Assembly: GCA_013399875.1 (NCBI GenBank)
Contig: VXAZ01000606.1
Location: 62,001-126,000, forward strand
DNA from: Gymnorhina tibicen
Lineage: Eukaryota > Chordata > Aves > Passeriformes > Artamidae
Length of the DNA: 64,000 nt
Direction: 5' to 3'
Of the stretch, positions 11,150-23,389 are shown piece after piece (position 1 is the first letter of the stretch; every line of letters begins with the position of its first letter). Under the pieces are notes generated by a model. The model searched no databases, had not been told where the DNA came from, and saw nothing but the letters and a program-made list of their open reading frames with translations. A program made the translations under genes and the position numbers.

Positions 11150-14100
11150 TGTCCGTCCCTTATTCCTTTTAAGATAATAGTCTAACCTTTGACCAAACAC
11201 CACCATGTCAGCTAAACCATAGCACTTGTCAGGTCCAGCCTGTTTTGAACGCATCCAGGGATGGTGACTCCACCCCTTCACTAGGCAGCCTGTTCCAGTG
11301 CCTGACCACCATTTCAGTGAAGAAATTCTTCCTAATGTCCAAACTGAACCTCCCCTGACACAGCTTGAGACCATTTGCTCTCATCTGTCCTTAACTGACT
11401 GGGAGAAAAGACCAACTCCATCTCACTACACCCTCCTTTCAGGCAGTTGTAGAGAGTGATAAAGTCTCCCACAAGCCTCCTTTTCTCCAGGCTAAACAAC
11501 CCCAGCTCCCTTCTCATATGACCCTACTCTCTAGACTCTTCACCAGCTCTGTTGCCCTTCTTGGACACACATTCCCACACTTCAATGTTTTCTTGAAGTG
11601 AGGAGCCCAGAACTGAACACAGGACTTGAGGTGTGGCATCACCACTGTACAGGGGGACAATCACTGCCCTGGTCCTGCTGGCCACACTATTTCTGATAAA
11701 GACCAGGATGCCATTGGCCTTCTTGGCCACCTGGGCACACACTGGCTCTTGTTCAGCAGCTGTCAAGTAGCACCCCAGGTTCTTTTCTCCTGGGCTACTT
11801 TCCAGCCACTCTTCCCCAGCCTGTAGTCCTGCATGGTGTTGGTGTGATCCAAGTGCAGGAACCGGCATTGGCCTTATTGAACCTCACACCACCGGCCTCA
11901 GCCCATTGACCCGGCCTGTCCAGATCGCTCTGCAGAGCCTGCCTACGCTGCAGCAGATCAACACTCCTGCCCAGTTATTGCTGTCTGCAAACTTACTGAG
12001 GGTGCACTCAACCCCCTCATCCACACCATCAGCAAAGACATTAAGCAGGACTGGACCCAGCACAGAGCCTTAGGGAATCCCAGTAGTGTCCGACCACCAA
12101 CTGCAGCACCAATCACCACCACGCTCTGGGCCCAGCCATCCAGCCAGTTCTTAACCCACAGAAGAGTGCACAAGCCATGGGCTGCCAGCTTGTCTTAGTT
12201 CAATACAATTATACAGAAGAGAAACTCAAAAGTCATTTATCTCCCCTTTAGTTTTAACCACTCCCCTTTCATCAATAAGGAAAGATGAATGTGAGGTCTG
12301 AGTGAAAAAATAACAGTTTAATAAAAAAACCCCCAGCAATAACCAAGGTAACAGCAATAACTACTAGATACAAATGTGCTGAGTCCCATGGTCCCCCGGA
12401 AATAAAGAAAACAAGATGGTGGAGAAGACCCTCCTCCTAAGATGGCTACCGCCATGGCAGCCCATGTGGACCAAAGACAAAGACAATATGGCAGAGAAAG
12501 CCCCCTTCTCCAGACCATGAGACAGAGAGAGAGAACAAAGGAAAAAACCCATACCAACCATGGCTCCGTGATTCCAGAGCTCTCTCCTACCCCAAATAAT
12601 AAACAATGGGGAACAGGGACAAAACAAAAACCTAACAATTCTTTGACCAAAACAAGTCAACACTGCTGGGACGCTGGAAGAAACTTCCCAGTTGCTGCAG
12701 TGCTGACCACCCTCAGGGGCTGGAACTCATGGGAAGATGGTCAAGCTTCCTGGCATGGCGCAGCAGCTGTGGGCAGCAGCTGGAACGCACGCAGCGGGTT
12801 TGACCTCTCCTGGTATTATGGCACGGCAGCTGGAGAGAAAGGCATTGTGAAATTCTCTGAAGCCTTGGGAGAACAAAAGAAAACTACCCTGCCAAATGGC
12901 ATGGCACAACATGGCTGTGCTGAGTGGCAGTGGCGAAAAGTTGCAAAATTCACTGTGGAGAAGTTTTGGATTGCAAAATGTAGCCTCTTGGTTGCAACTA
13001 GAGACCTGCCCCACACCATACCCTAGCCAGAAGAGAACAGAAGGAGAGCTCCACATGCCTCTATTTCTGATTTTTAAAGGGATTCCCCATTTTCCCTTCC
13101 ATGAAGCCGGTGTAAAACATACAAGTTCGGTTTCCTGGGTTGCTGAGTCTTGAAGTGACAGTAAAAACAGACTACATGGATTAACATAGAGGAAACATGG
13201 AATACACATTTTTTGGGTCACCCAGGACACAGCTTCCCCAGCAGAACATTGTGTGTGACTGAAGTCGAAGGTAGACAACATCCGCAGCCTTTCATCATCC
13301 ACTAGGCAGGTACCCTCATCATAAAAGGAGATCAGCTTGATCAAGCAGGATTTGCCCTTCCTAAACCCAAGATCAAGCAGGATCTGCCCTTCCTGAACCC
13401 TCCTTTCAACTCTTCCTGTAGGTGGAAATTACACTAGCCAACCTCCAGTTGTCTGGGACCTCTCCAGTTAACCAGGACTGATGATAAATGATGAAGAGCG
13501 GTTTGGCAAGCTCTCGTGCCAGACCTCTCAGTACCCTTTGGTGAATCCCATCCATCCCCACAGACTTGTGAGTGTCTAAGTACCACAGCATGCCACTACT
13601 TCCTCCTGCATTGCAGAGGGTCTATCCTGCTCCCTGTTGCTGCCTATCAGTCCAGGGGACTGGTTGTCCTGTCTTTGTGTTAAAGACTGATGCAGAGAAG
13701 GCATTAAGTACCTCAGTCTCTTCCTCATCCTTGGTGACAAAGTTCCCCTCCCTGTTCAGTATAGGATGAAGATTTTCCTTGGACCTCCCTTTGTTGTTCA
13801 TGTATTATAAGACCTTATTATAAGCTTTTATTATTTTTCACAGCAGTAGCCAGGTTGATTTCTAGCTGAGCTTTTGCCTCTGATTTTCTCTCTACACATC
13901 CTAACCATATCCTTGTGCTCTTCCTGAGTTTCCTGCCCCTTCTATCAAAGGTCATAAACTCTTTTATCCCAAGTCCCAGCAAAAGCCAGACCAGTCTTCT
14001 TCCCTGATGGCTTGTCTTTCAACACATAGGGAGTGCTCCTGTACTTTTAAGATTCCATCCTTCCTGACCCCTTTATTATCAAGGACTGTTTCCTAAGGAG

Positions 14101-14640
14101 ACTCTGTGTCCTGAACAGGCCAAAAACAGCCCTGCAAGAATCAAAGGTACAGGTTTGGCTAACCCCACTCCTTACTTCATCAAGAATCAAAAATGCTGTC
14201 ATTTCATGGTCACTGTGCCCAGGATTCTGACCACCACATCTCCCACCAGCTTCTCTCTGTTCATAGACAGCAGGTCTAGCAGGCACCACACCTGGTAGGC
14301 TTCCTTACCAGCTGCAACAGGAAGTTGTCTTCCACATACTCCAGGAGCCTCCTAGACTGCGTCCTCTCTGCTTTGTTGAGTTTCCAGCAAATATCCAGCA
14401 AGCTAAAGTCTTCCACAAGAAAACGGATGAAGATTGTGAATTATCAGTCAGCTGCTTAGTGAATACTTCATCTGCCTCTTCATCCTGGTTGGCTGGTCTG
14501 CAAGACTCCCACTAGGATATCTGCATTGCTAGCCTTCTCATTAATTCTCACTCAACCTTAACATTATCCTTCCTTCCCAATTCCTTTTCTTAGCCTGGAG
14601 AGAATAAAAATACATGGGATTTTCTAGTTAGCAGCTCCTG
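11150..14640 (-). mobile_element. Long CR1 LINE carrying ORF2 endonuclease and reverse transcriptase remnants, interrupted by an LTR
   Basis: One CR1 on the minus strand, split by the LTR at 12191-13229. From its 5' side (right): endonuclease C-terminal wording with GHSDHEMTAFLILDEV near 14150-14230; the RT start with HKSVGMDGIHQRVLRGLARE and WLTGEVPDNWRLASV near 13410-13570; LIKLISFYDEGTCLVDD near 13290-13345; then, after the LTR, WVKNWLDGWAQSVVV at about 12120-12160; a late ORF2 segment reading CAQVAKKANGI near 11720; then [11 protein letters not shown] near 11480. The 3' UTR reaches about 11150. Frameshifts and stops break ORF2 many times, so it is dead. The canonical 3' 8-mer tail is not visible, so the 3' end is diverged or missing. 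The end points are approximate. Confidence 0.88.
12191..13229 (-). mobile_element. 1039-bp solo LTR inserted in the CR1
   Basis: The element has TG...CA termini (tgtcttagttc at the left, cccaggaca at the right) and perfect 5-bp flanks cagct at 12186-12190 and 13230-13234. The CR1 reading frame resumes across it, so removing it restores a continuous CR1. A polyadenylation-type ATTAAA followed by CTGTTATTTTT lies on the minus strand (plus-strand tttaat at 12317-12322), which sets the orientation as minus. Open frames inside it, such as 12442-13026, have no retroviral domain. A 5-bp duplication suits a class III (ERV-L-like) element; the family assignment is inference. Confidence 0.87.
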
Positions 14641-14805
14641 CATGTGGATCACCCCCATGTGGGACCATTTGCAGCTCTTGGTTCTTCAGGACAGAGCATC
14701 AAGGCTGCTAGGAAAAAAAATCTACAGAAGAATATGGCAGCCAGATGAACACATTATACTGCTTTTGTGTGGCAAGGTTGTGGTAGTGGGGTGCTGCAAG
14801 TGTGG

Positions 14806-15512
14806 CTTCTGTGAGATGCTGCCAGAAGTTTCACTCGTGTCTTACAGAGTAAATGCCACCTGGCTCCAGGAAGGACGCACTGCTGGCCAAGGCTAGGCCC
14901 ATCAGTGATGGTGGCAGCATTCCTGGGGTAACGTATTTAAGAATGAGAAGAAGAAAACTACAACTACAGTCAGAGAGAATATGTATATATGTAAGTACAT
15001 ATACAAACACCCAGGTACATGACAAAGTATGAGGAGCAGGTACTCCAGTACATCAGAGCAGAAATTCCCCTGCAGCCAGCTGTGAGGCAGGCTGTCTTTG
15101 AAGTCCATGGAAGTTCACAGTGGAGCAAATAACCACCATGGAAGACCCCACACCAGAGNCTTCTGTGAGATGCTGCCAGAAGTTTCACTCGTGTCTTACA
15201 GAGTAAATGCCACCTGGCTCCAGGAAGGACGCACTGCTGGCCAAGGCTAGGCCCATCAGTGATGGTGGCAGCATTCCTGGGGTAACGTATTTAAGAATGA
15301 GAAGAAGAAAACTACAACTACAGTCAGAGAGAATATGTATATATGTAAGTACATATACAAACACCCAGGTACATGACAAAGTATGAGGAGCAGGTACTCC
15401 AGTACATCAGAGCAGAAATTCCCCTGCAGCCAGCTGTGAGGCAGGCTGTCTTTGAAGTCCATGGAAGTTCACAGTGGAGCAAATAACCACCATGGAAGAC
15501 CCCACACCAGAG
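14806..15512. repeat. 353-bp direct duplication around a single N
   Basis: Bases 14806-15158 and 15160-15512 are the same length and identical as far as I can read, and the only base between them is the N at 15159. Both copies encode the same shadow frames. This is the pattern left when two overlapping contig ends are joined without merging, so one copy is probably not real. Confidence 0.9.
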
Positions 15513-15635
15513 CACTTCAATACCCAGAGAAGGGACCCACCCATGCTGGAGCAGTCTGTGCCTGAAGGACTGTACCTGCTGGAAGGGATCCATACTGAAG
15601 CAGTTTGTGAAGAACTGCAGTCCAACACCCTGTAG

Positions 15636-16793
15636 TGTGTTGACCCTGGCTGGATGCCAGGTACCCACTGAAGCTGCTCTATCATTCCCTCTGCAATTGG
15701 ACAGGGGAAACAAAATAAGGGTTCATGGGTTGAGACAAGGTCTGGGAGAGATTACTCACCAAGTATCATCACAGGCAAAACAGATTCAGCTTGGGGATAA
15801 TAATGTAATTTATTACTAACAAAACCAGAGTAGGATAATGAGAAGTAGAACAAATCTTAAAACCACCTTTTCCTACTCCTCTNNNNNNNNNNNNNNNNNN
15901 NNNNNNNNNNNNNNNNNNNNNNNNNNNNNNNNNNNNNNNNNNNNNNNNNNNNNNNNNNNNNNNNNNNNNNNNNNNNNNNNNNNNNNNNNNNNNNNNNNNN
16001 NNNNNNNNNNNNNNNNNNNNNNNNNNNNNNNNNNNNNNNNNNNNNNNNNNNNNNNNNNNNNNNNNNNNNNNNNNNNNNNNNNNNNNNNNNNNNNNNNNNN
16101 NNNNNNNNNNNNNNNNNNNNNNNNNNNNNNNNNNNNNNNNNNNNNNNNNNNNNNNNNNNNNNNNNNNNNNNNNNNNNNNNNNNNNNNNNNNNNNNNNNNN
16201 NNNNNNNNNNNNNNNNNNNNNNNNNNNNNNNNNNNNNNNNNNNNNNNNNNNNNNNNNNNNNNNNNNNNNNNNNNNNNNNNNNNNNNNNNNNNNNNNNNNN
16301 NNNNNNNNNNNNNNNNNNNNNNNNNNNNNNNNNNNNNNNNNNNNNNNNNNNNNNNNNNCCACCTTTTCCTACTCCTCTCTCCTTCCCAAGCTCTACCTCC
16401 TCCCCTTTAGCGGTGCAGGAAGACAGGGAATGGAGGTTGCAGCCAGTTCATCACAGGTTCTGCCACTGCTCCAGGAGAAGAGTCCTTGCCCTACTCCAGC
16501 TTGGGGTCCCTCCCACAGGAGACAGTCCTCCACAAACTTCTCCAGTGTGAGTCCTTCCCACAGGCACCAGCTCTTCACAAACTGCTGCAACATGGGTCAC
16601 TCTTCGACAGGGTGCAGTCCTTCAGGCACAGCCTGCTCCAGCATGTGTCCTTCACAGGGTCAGAAGTCCTACCAGGAAACCTGCTCCAGCACAAGCTCCT
16701 CTCTCTGTTGGTCCACAGCTTCCAGCAGCTTTTCACAGAAGCCACTTCTGTAGCCTGCCCACTACCAAAATCTGGCTATGCAAACCCCATACA
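15636..16793 (-). mobile_element. Minus-strand LTR of the same family, nested in the plus-strand LTR
   Basis: It begins tgtgttgaccctggctgg and ends aaaccccataca. It reads as the reverse complement of the same LTR type that surrounds it: the wording ggcaccttgtatccatccagg at 17200-17223 of the outer LTR reappears reversed at 15640-15665. It also holds the repeated 'ctccagcatgtgtcc' type minisatellite at about 16500-16690. The centre is replaced by 476 Ns (15883-16358). I could not see a matching target-site duplication (tgtag on the left, ctaac on the right), so a rearrangement rather than a clean insertion is possible. Confidence 0.72.
15883..16358. other. Assembly gap, 476 Ns
   Basis: The 20 bases before the gap (ccaccttttcctactcctct) are the same as the first 20 after it. 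The LTR reads through if the two are overlapped, so the true gap may be zero length. Open frames of X residues across it mean nothing. Confidence 0.97.
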
Positions 16794-17303
16794 CTAACAC
16801 TGGAGAAATCTGTGGAGGGCTGTCTGCTGTAGAAGGGGCCCCATGCTGGAGCAGAAGAGTGTGAGGAGTCTTCTGCCTAAGGAGAAAGCAGTGGCAGAAA
16901 CAACATACTATGAAATGACCACAGTCCCCATTCCCATCCCAGTGCAGCACTGGAGGAGGAATTTGGGAGTGAAGCTGAGCTCATGGAGAAGAAAAGGGGC
17001 AGGGGGAAGGTGTTTTAAGATTTGCTTTTACTTATCATTAGCCTACTCTGATTTGATTGTCATTAAATTCAACTAATTTTAGAACCTAGTTGAATCTCTT
17101 TTGCCTGTGACAGTAATTGCTGAGTGATGTTGACCCTTGAGCCTTTTGTTATATTTCTCTCCCCTATCCAGCTGTGGTGGGCAGTGATGGAGCAGCTTTG
17201 GTGGGCACCTTGTATCCATCCAGGGTAAAACCACCAAATACATTTCACATGTCTTTCACAACACACAGGCAGGGCAGCTTTCAAGAGCTGGCCAATATAA
17301 CAT

Positions 17304-17530
17304 CACTGAATCATTTAGGTCACCTTTAAGATCACCACATCTAACCGTTAACCCAGCATGGTCAAGTCCACCACTAAACCATATACCTAGGTGCCATATC
17401 TACATGTCTTCTAAATACTCCATCACTGCCCTGGGCAACCTGTTACAGTGTTTGAGAACCCTTTTCTTGAAGACATTTTTCTAATATCCAATGTAAATCT
17501 CCTCTGGTGCAAGTTGGAGCCATTTCCATA
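17304..17530 (-). mobile_element. CR1 LINE 3' UTR fragment
   Basis: The wording gaatcatttaggtcacc, then aaccgttaacccagcatgg, actaaaccatatacc, cctgggcaacctgttacag and tctaatatccaatgtaaat follows the avian CR1 3' UTR in reverse complement. The element lies just right of the LTR cluster, and its upper end fades out near 17530. It is strongly diverged, so old. Confidence 0.82.
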
Positions 17531-18922
17531 CGTGCACAAACAGAAAACAATAGGCAAAACACCAGCATTTGATTGACCCTTTTTTGGAAATCCTGATAAA
17601 TTAAAACATACAGGAATACAGTGTCGCAAGTATTTTAGGATAAGGACACGATTTTTGTATGTTAGAAACAAATTAACCACATGACTACATTGAATGCAAC
17701 TCAACGAAGTTTCAGCCTCAGAATTCTATGACTGACAAAAGTCAAAAGCAACTGACAAAATTACAGACAGATCTTAACTGTAGACAACACTTCTGAAATA
17801 ACCAATGATAAATATCAGGCAGAAAAAAGGAACGTGGGTGTATAACCAGAACAGGAAATCAGTTACTGGGAAAAGTCTCTACGGAGATTTGAGATAATCC
17901 CAAAAGCTGTTGTCCTCATTGAAGGGCTGTATGGTTCATCCAAAAGCAAAAAAACCTATCAGGAATCCCTTCTTACAGTCTCTCTTCACATCTTAAAAGC
18001 ATGAAACTTCTTCTTGAGTCTTTGAAAACCCTTAGGGTAATTTTACGAGTAAAGACATATTGGTGTCTTAGTTCACAGTTCCTTTTTTTCTAAACACTGG
18101 TGATGTGGAAATCACCGTAACTGAAAAAAACATGTCATAGCACCAAGACTAACACATACCAAACTGAAAGACAAATGAACAAGCTCCAAATAAAGAGATA
18201 AAGATACATTATGTGCACAAATAATTTATATGCACACTCAGATACAACTGTGCAATAACATGGCACAGTAATCTGTCCTACGCACATTTTTTAATTCCAT
18301 TTATATACCTTTTACATAGGTCCTTTGGGCCACATATATTATTCAGCAATGGGATGAGGTTTCATTCCTCAGTGCCTCAATTGATTATTTACATCTTTGC
18401 ACAGTTAAGAAATGAGACAACGTATCAAATCTGTCTACTACATCGTACTTGTTTTGCCTAGGTAAAAATAATACATAACATTTACTCATTGAAAGTAAAC
18501 TAATTCTCCATTTTACAGACAGGGCTCTTTTTGCTTTATTAGGGCATCCTTTTTTTCCTACATCATTTTGGAATGTATAAAGCCACATTAAGAAGTCATG
18601 GGAGTTTCGTTTTGATGCTGCATCTACAGTTAACTACTTGGTGGTTAAATTTGGAAACTCATAGGAAAACTTCATGAGACAGTGTTTCATGAGCCTCACC
18701 TCACCTTCAAATCACACAAGATACGGCTACACCTCAGTGCATCTGAAAGTACTGCTTCTAATATTAGGCCATTTTAAGTTATTGCATTTCCTTCCACACT
18801 ACCACACATCTTTGTCATCAAACCTCTAAATACATGCTGTCTAATGTGGATTTGTATCTGGGAAGCACTCATTATGTAAAGTGACTACAAATTACATTAT
18901 GAGGACTAGTGCTGTAGCAATT
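17531..18922. other. Intronic DNA, nothing recognised
   Basis: AT-rich sequence without a convincing exon, RNA gene or transposon. Confidence 0.55.
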
Positions 18923-19755
18923 TGTCATAGGGCACTATAAAAGATAATGTCCCATTTCAGAGCAAGGACCAGGGGGATTCCTAAGATTCCAAGGGTGAAA
19001 TTAGACATAAGTGAGGTTGATATTACACCTGTGGGCAGTTTATTGATTTGGAGAAGGAAATTGGCCTTATTAGTGGAGATAGAAAAGGCAAAAGCAAATG
19101 AAGGAACTAACTCGATGAGGGGCAAGATGCTCGGTGAGCGATGCGCTGTTCGGGCAGGACAGTGGGCGATGAGGCAGCAGCAGTGGGAAAAGTGGCACGG
19201 CAGTGGTGGGCAGCACAGCGCGCAGGGACAGGATGGTGCCAGGCTGAACAGCAGCAGGAAAAGTGGCAGGGCAGTGGGCAGGGATGATGACACGGGCTAG
19301 AGATGGATGAGCAGGGGTAAGAGGCAAGGGCAGCATCGTGACAGCAAAGACTGGGCAAGGAGGGATGGCGAGGAGTGGGCAAGAGAGGGAAAGGCCCAGG
19401 GCCGGGGTGATGCATTCCATCATTTCTTATATACCGCACAGCCCCTGCCATGGTTCGACTGTCCAAGGAAATCATTGGGTTGTCTGGAGAAGCTCTCCCT
19501 AGCAGCAGGAAGGAGTTCTCTCCGCCCTCAGGGGGAGAAGCCTGGAAAAGTCCTCCCAGTGACAAAGGTTTCAGGGGTTTTCTCCACCCCAGGAGGCTGC
19601 CTAGAGAAATCCTCCTAGAGATAGTGCTCCTCTGCACCCCTCGAGGGGGTCGCCTGCCTAGAGACAGAGCCCCTCTTCGCCCTCCTCCCTGCCGCACCAG
19701 TCATGGGTGCTTGCTGTGCACATGTGCATGTGCTGTCACTGCCAAGGCATGTGCA
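18923..19755 (-). mobile_element. LTR-like element with TATA box, minus orientation
   Basis: A block richer in G+C than its surroundings. On the minus strand it has a TATATAAG promoter box at 19426-19433. About 350-400 bases downstream is an AATAAACTG polyadenylation-type signal near 19035, with the left edge at tgtcataggg (18923). The spacing of TATA, a C-rich transcribed part and AATAAA is that of a retroviral U3-R-U5. Open frames on both strands (19107-19697, 19450-19818) reflect base composition, not genes. The right end is uncertain and no target-site duplication was found. An old host promoter is less likely. Confidence 0.55.
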
Positions 19756-22700
19756 GATTTTCTAGTACTTTTCCATTTAATGTTAAAGAGCAGATTTTTG
19801 AACAACAGTTCAGAATAAACTCCAATATTGAGACATTTTCACGCTAACATTAATCAGTCCCTCACAAGTAAGTAACAGAAGAAATACAATCTGAAACAAA
19901 GGAGGGCATCTCATGAAACAAAAAGAGAAGTAACACCAGTAAATATAAAAGCATGCTGAAGCAACAGATGTTTTGAAAAGCTGTATGTTCTCCTTATGTT
20001 CTAAAACTGATCAACCCATGAAGCTACAAAAATAAAGGCAGTGTCAAAACCTCACCAGATAATTATATCACTTCTTTCATTCCTGTCACTTTAACACATA
20101 CTGCTCAATACTATTACATAGTGTTCATTATTTGTGAAATAACATTTAACTTGCTGAGGTATAATACCTTATATTGAATATACCTCAATTATGGGATACT
20201 CTCTTTAATTTTCTTTAATATAATTCCAGAGCAGATAGTGTCAGAAGGTAAAGAAAAATAAATTCTTTATTTTACATATATATATATATGTATGTATGTA
20301 TGTATACATATATATACACTTTTTTTTTTAATCTACACATAGGTTTAGTTTTATTTCGCCATACAAACAGCAGTTTTGGTTCCAAGAATAAAAAGACAGT
20401 TCCCTGAATTACTTCTACAGCGTACTTTTACACTCGAATATCACTTTTAGTGTTACAGAACTTGAACTGCGATGTCAGTCTTTGAATACTTAAGTAGGTG
20501 GGTGTTTTCTGTTGTTTTTCTTCTGCACACCACTAACATGAAATTGTTATTCTCATCTCAAGCAAAAAAAAGGAGCAGAATGAGTTTTCTAGAGTACAAT
20601 AAAAAATAATTTGCTTATAATGATGGCTTTTTAAGCCCTCCAAATGCACTGTGAATGATTACTAGTAGAAAAGAAGAAAAGATTTATTGAAACACAACTT
20701 CAGCATATTGGTAGACCATGATATCCAAAGAAAGAGAATTCTTGTCAAACAAAAGAAAAAAGTAAAATAGTATTTACTTTCTGTATGAATTCCCTGTATT
20801 AAAATATCTTTAAAATCTCTATCCATATTTCTTGAATTTCCGTCTCAAAGTTCTTCTGAAGAGTGACTTTTGTACAACCTGACTTTAAACATATAAACCA
20901 GCATAACTGAAAGCTGGTTTTGCAGATTGGGGAAAAGGTACATCTCCCATGTCCCATTTGGGACAATCTCCTCCTTGGGTAATTCCTTTCAGAAAGAGAC
21001 ATGTCTGCACACACAAAAGCACACACAGAAGAAGAAGGGAGGGAATGCTGTTATGCTCTGCTGCACCCCTGCCAGCCAAGGCAATTTTTATTTCAGTGCT
21101 TACATACAGATGTTGGTGTCCAAGTACCCACACTATGATTACTGCCCTTAAGAAGCAGAAAAAAGCTAAAAGCTCTTCAGCTACTCCCAGCTCTTCCAAA
21201 ACTTGTGGCAGCAGAGAGAATTCGTTTCAGTCATGAAAACTGTCACATATCTGGAGAAAGCTCTATATGCAGTTGCTGGAATATCATTTACTCTGACTCT
21301 ATTTGCTTCAAATATCAGAAACCAAAAGCTTATTTCCTATGCACTTGCTTTTCGCATGAAACCCCAAATGCTGTAGAATTATTTTCACTGTCAGTTTCTT
21401 GTTTATCTCATTTTCCACCCTATATGTTTTTTAGTATCTGATAAGTCTCTCTGGGATCTAGCTACATCTCTGATAAAGAACTGTTTGACAACTGCATTCT
21501 TGGTACAAGACTTCTCACTCATTTCAACTATATACAAATACTCAGAAAGGGCTAACACATATTTATTTACAAGTATAGGTGTTGCCAGTACCTTATTCAA
21601 ACACATGCAGAGAGTAAATGCACATATGTGCTCATATACGTACAATAAAACAATGGGATTTCCACGGGGAAATGCAAAAGTTATTGTTAAAATGTCCGTC
21701 ATCCATGGAAGAGAAACAGACATGAGCTGAGCATTAAATTTGCATACAGCCCCAAGCACAGAGGTTCCTGCATGTGTAGTGTTCTCCTGCTCTTGAAGAG
21801 GGGCATATCTGGCAGGGAGAGTCTGTCAGGATTAGCTCAGGAAAAAACACCCACAAGGAGTTAATTTGAAGACATACTGAGAATTTGCCTCAGTGTGTGA
21901 AAATAAACAAAATTATGCACACTGAAAGTTACCACAAACACTATGCCACACATCAGGGAATAATCTATCTCAGCTAATTAACACACAGCCATACACCACA
22001 CTGTGAGAAATGGTTGCCACTTAGGATTGATTTAGGTCTTGCATCACTTAGATTTGGAAAGGAAAGGTCTTTTTAAACATTCAGACAGAAAAGAAAGGGA
22101 AAAAAAAGACAAAATTAAAGTAGTTGTGATATAAACAGGCTCAGATTCACTTGATGGCTTAGCTTTCTAGTGAATAATAAGACAGCACAAAGATGTTAAT
22201 GCTTCTTTTACGAAAAATAAGCAAAAGGTACAGTTCCTTTCTTGATTTTGAAGCTGCTTTTGACTAAGTCTATACTAATAACCTCTGCTTCAAGTTACAA
22301 TCAAGATTTTTTTTTACCTAACAGGTAAACTTGTGTAAATAGAGTATGTCTTTTACCAACAACACTGGCTGCTGAGGTAGACATTATTGTGACTTAAAAT
22401 TCTGGTAGGAAGCAGACAGGCATTACTGCATATGGCTCTTATTTTTAAAAATTACATAATCTATGCATGAAAACAACTTGCCTGAAACCATCTATCATAA
22501 GGCAACAGTCTTTCTTTTTCCTTTCCTGTTCTTCTCTTTTTCCCCAAACCAGTCCTCTTTTTCTTTCAATCTTTTTTGTTACGAGAGAAAGCATGATGCC
22601 ATTTCATAACTTGTACTTACTTAACACACGCAGACACTCACACACAAGGAAAATAACTGATCATATCAAAAGTAGGATATGAAAGCATATCTCCAGATGT

Positions 22701-23389
22701 TCACAGCTACATGTCTGATGAACCAACTTTACTACTCTTAAACAATAACTGAAATTACTCCAGAGATTGCACACATTTCTGACCTGCTAACATAAGTCTA
22801 GTTATTTCATGGACAGTTCACAGGTACTACTGAAGAGTAATAAAATAGATATGACTGGAAAAAAAACAGCTGAAAATGGCTCACACACCCAAAAAAGGTT
22901 TAAGCAAGACTGCAAATCAAGAATATTGAGCAGGGGTCACAGAAGTATCCAAAGAAAGCTGAGGTAGCATCTGTAGCACTTTCAGAATGTGCTCAGCTGG
23001 TGTTGACTTCTGCACTTTGCTTTGCTCAAAAAAGAATAGCTACAGAGGCATGGCTACAGTTTGAGCCAGTGACAACCAGTCTCCAGGCACATCTGTTTGG
23101 TTCAGCAACACTGCACTCAGGATCTGACACTGAGTCTGCTGTCTTTCCAACAGCACACACAAGCAGCCTGGCATTGACTTCAGGCTTGAGACCCCAGCAA
23201 ATGAGTGTACCATACGCATTTTTGGTAAAGGCAGAGGGGAAGAAGACTACTTACTGAATAAGAATGTGAAACCAATCTAGATACTGACAACCCTCCTTAA
23301 ATAAAAAAGGGTGTCCTTCAACATACACATGTGGCTTGGGGGCAACTCATAGGGATAAGGTATCCCAGATCACCCAGGCCCGAAGATTG
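19756..23389. other. AT-rich intronic DNA with a TA/TG microsatellite
   Basis: No gene recognised. The microsatellite is at 20275-20317. Short open frames around 20800-21760 lack any domain. Confidence 0.55.
20275..20317. repeat. (TA)n/(TATG)n microsatellite
   Basis: An alternating tatata tract, four tatg units, then tatata again, followed by a run of Ts. A compound simple repeat. Confidence 0.95.

Larger units (their letters stand above)
14755..17238 (+). mobile_element. Old plus-strand LTR, split by a second LTR and a false duplication
   Basis: The left part starts near tatactgcttttgtgtggc and carries the block gtggcttctgtgagatgctg. It is followed by short imperfect repeats of the type 'catgctggagcagtctgtg...gaag'. 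The right part resumes at about 16794 (ctaacactggagaaatctgt) and runs through ttgattgtcattaaattc (a polyadenylation-like region) to ccaccaaa at 17238. The flanks cacat (14750-14754) and tacat (17239-17243) agree at 4 of 5 bases and look like an aged target-site duplication. The two halves join as one avian LTR once the minus-strand LTR at 15636-16793 is removed. A further 353 bp is present twice (14806-15158 and 15160-15512). Confidence 0.75.

Noticed and set aside
12442..13026. 194-codon plus-strand open frame and the 205-codon minus frame at 12727-13344
   Set aside because: Both lie largely inside the solo LTR. The minus frame runs from CR1 RT into the LTR, and there is no gene of its own.
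15769..16410. Long frames over the N gap
   Set aside because: They consist mostly of X residues from Ns.
16500..16690. Spaced repeats suggestive of a CRISPR array
   Set aside because: They are imperfect minisatellite units (about 40 bp) inside an LTR; units vary and there are no unique spacers or cas genes.
19107..19697. 196-codon minus frame and overlapping frames
   Set aside because: Low-complexity Pro/Ser/Cys-rich translation of the GC-rich LTR-like block on all frames; no domain.
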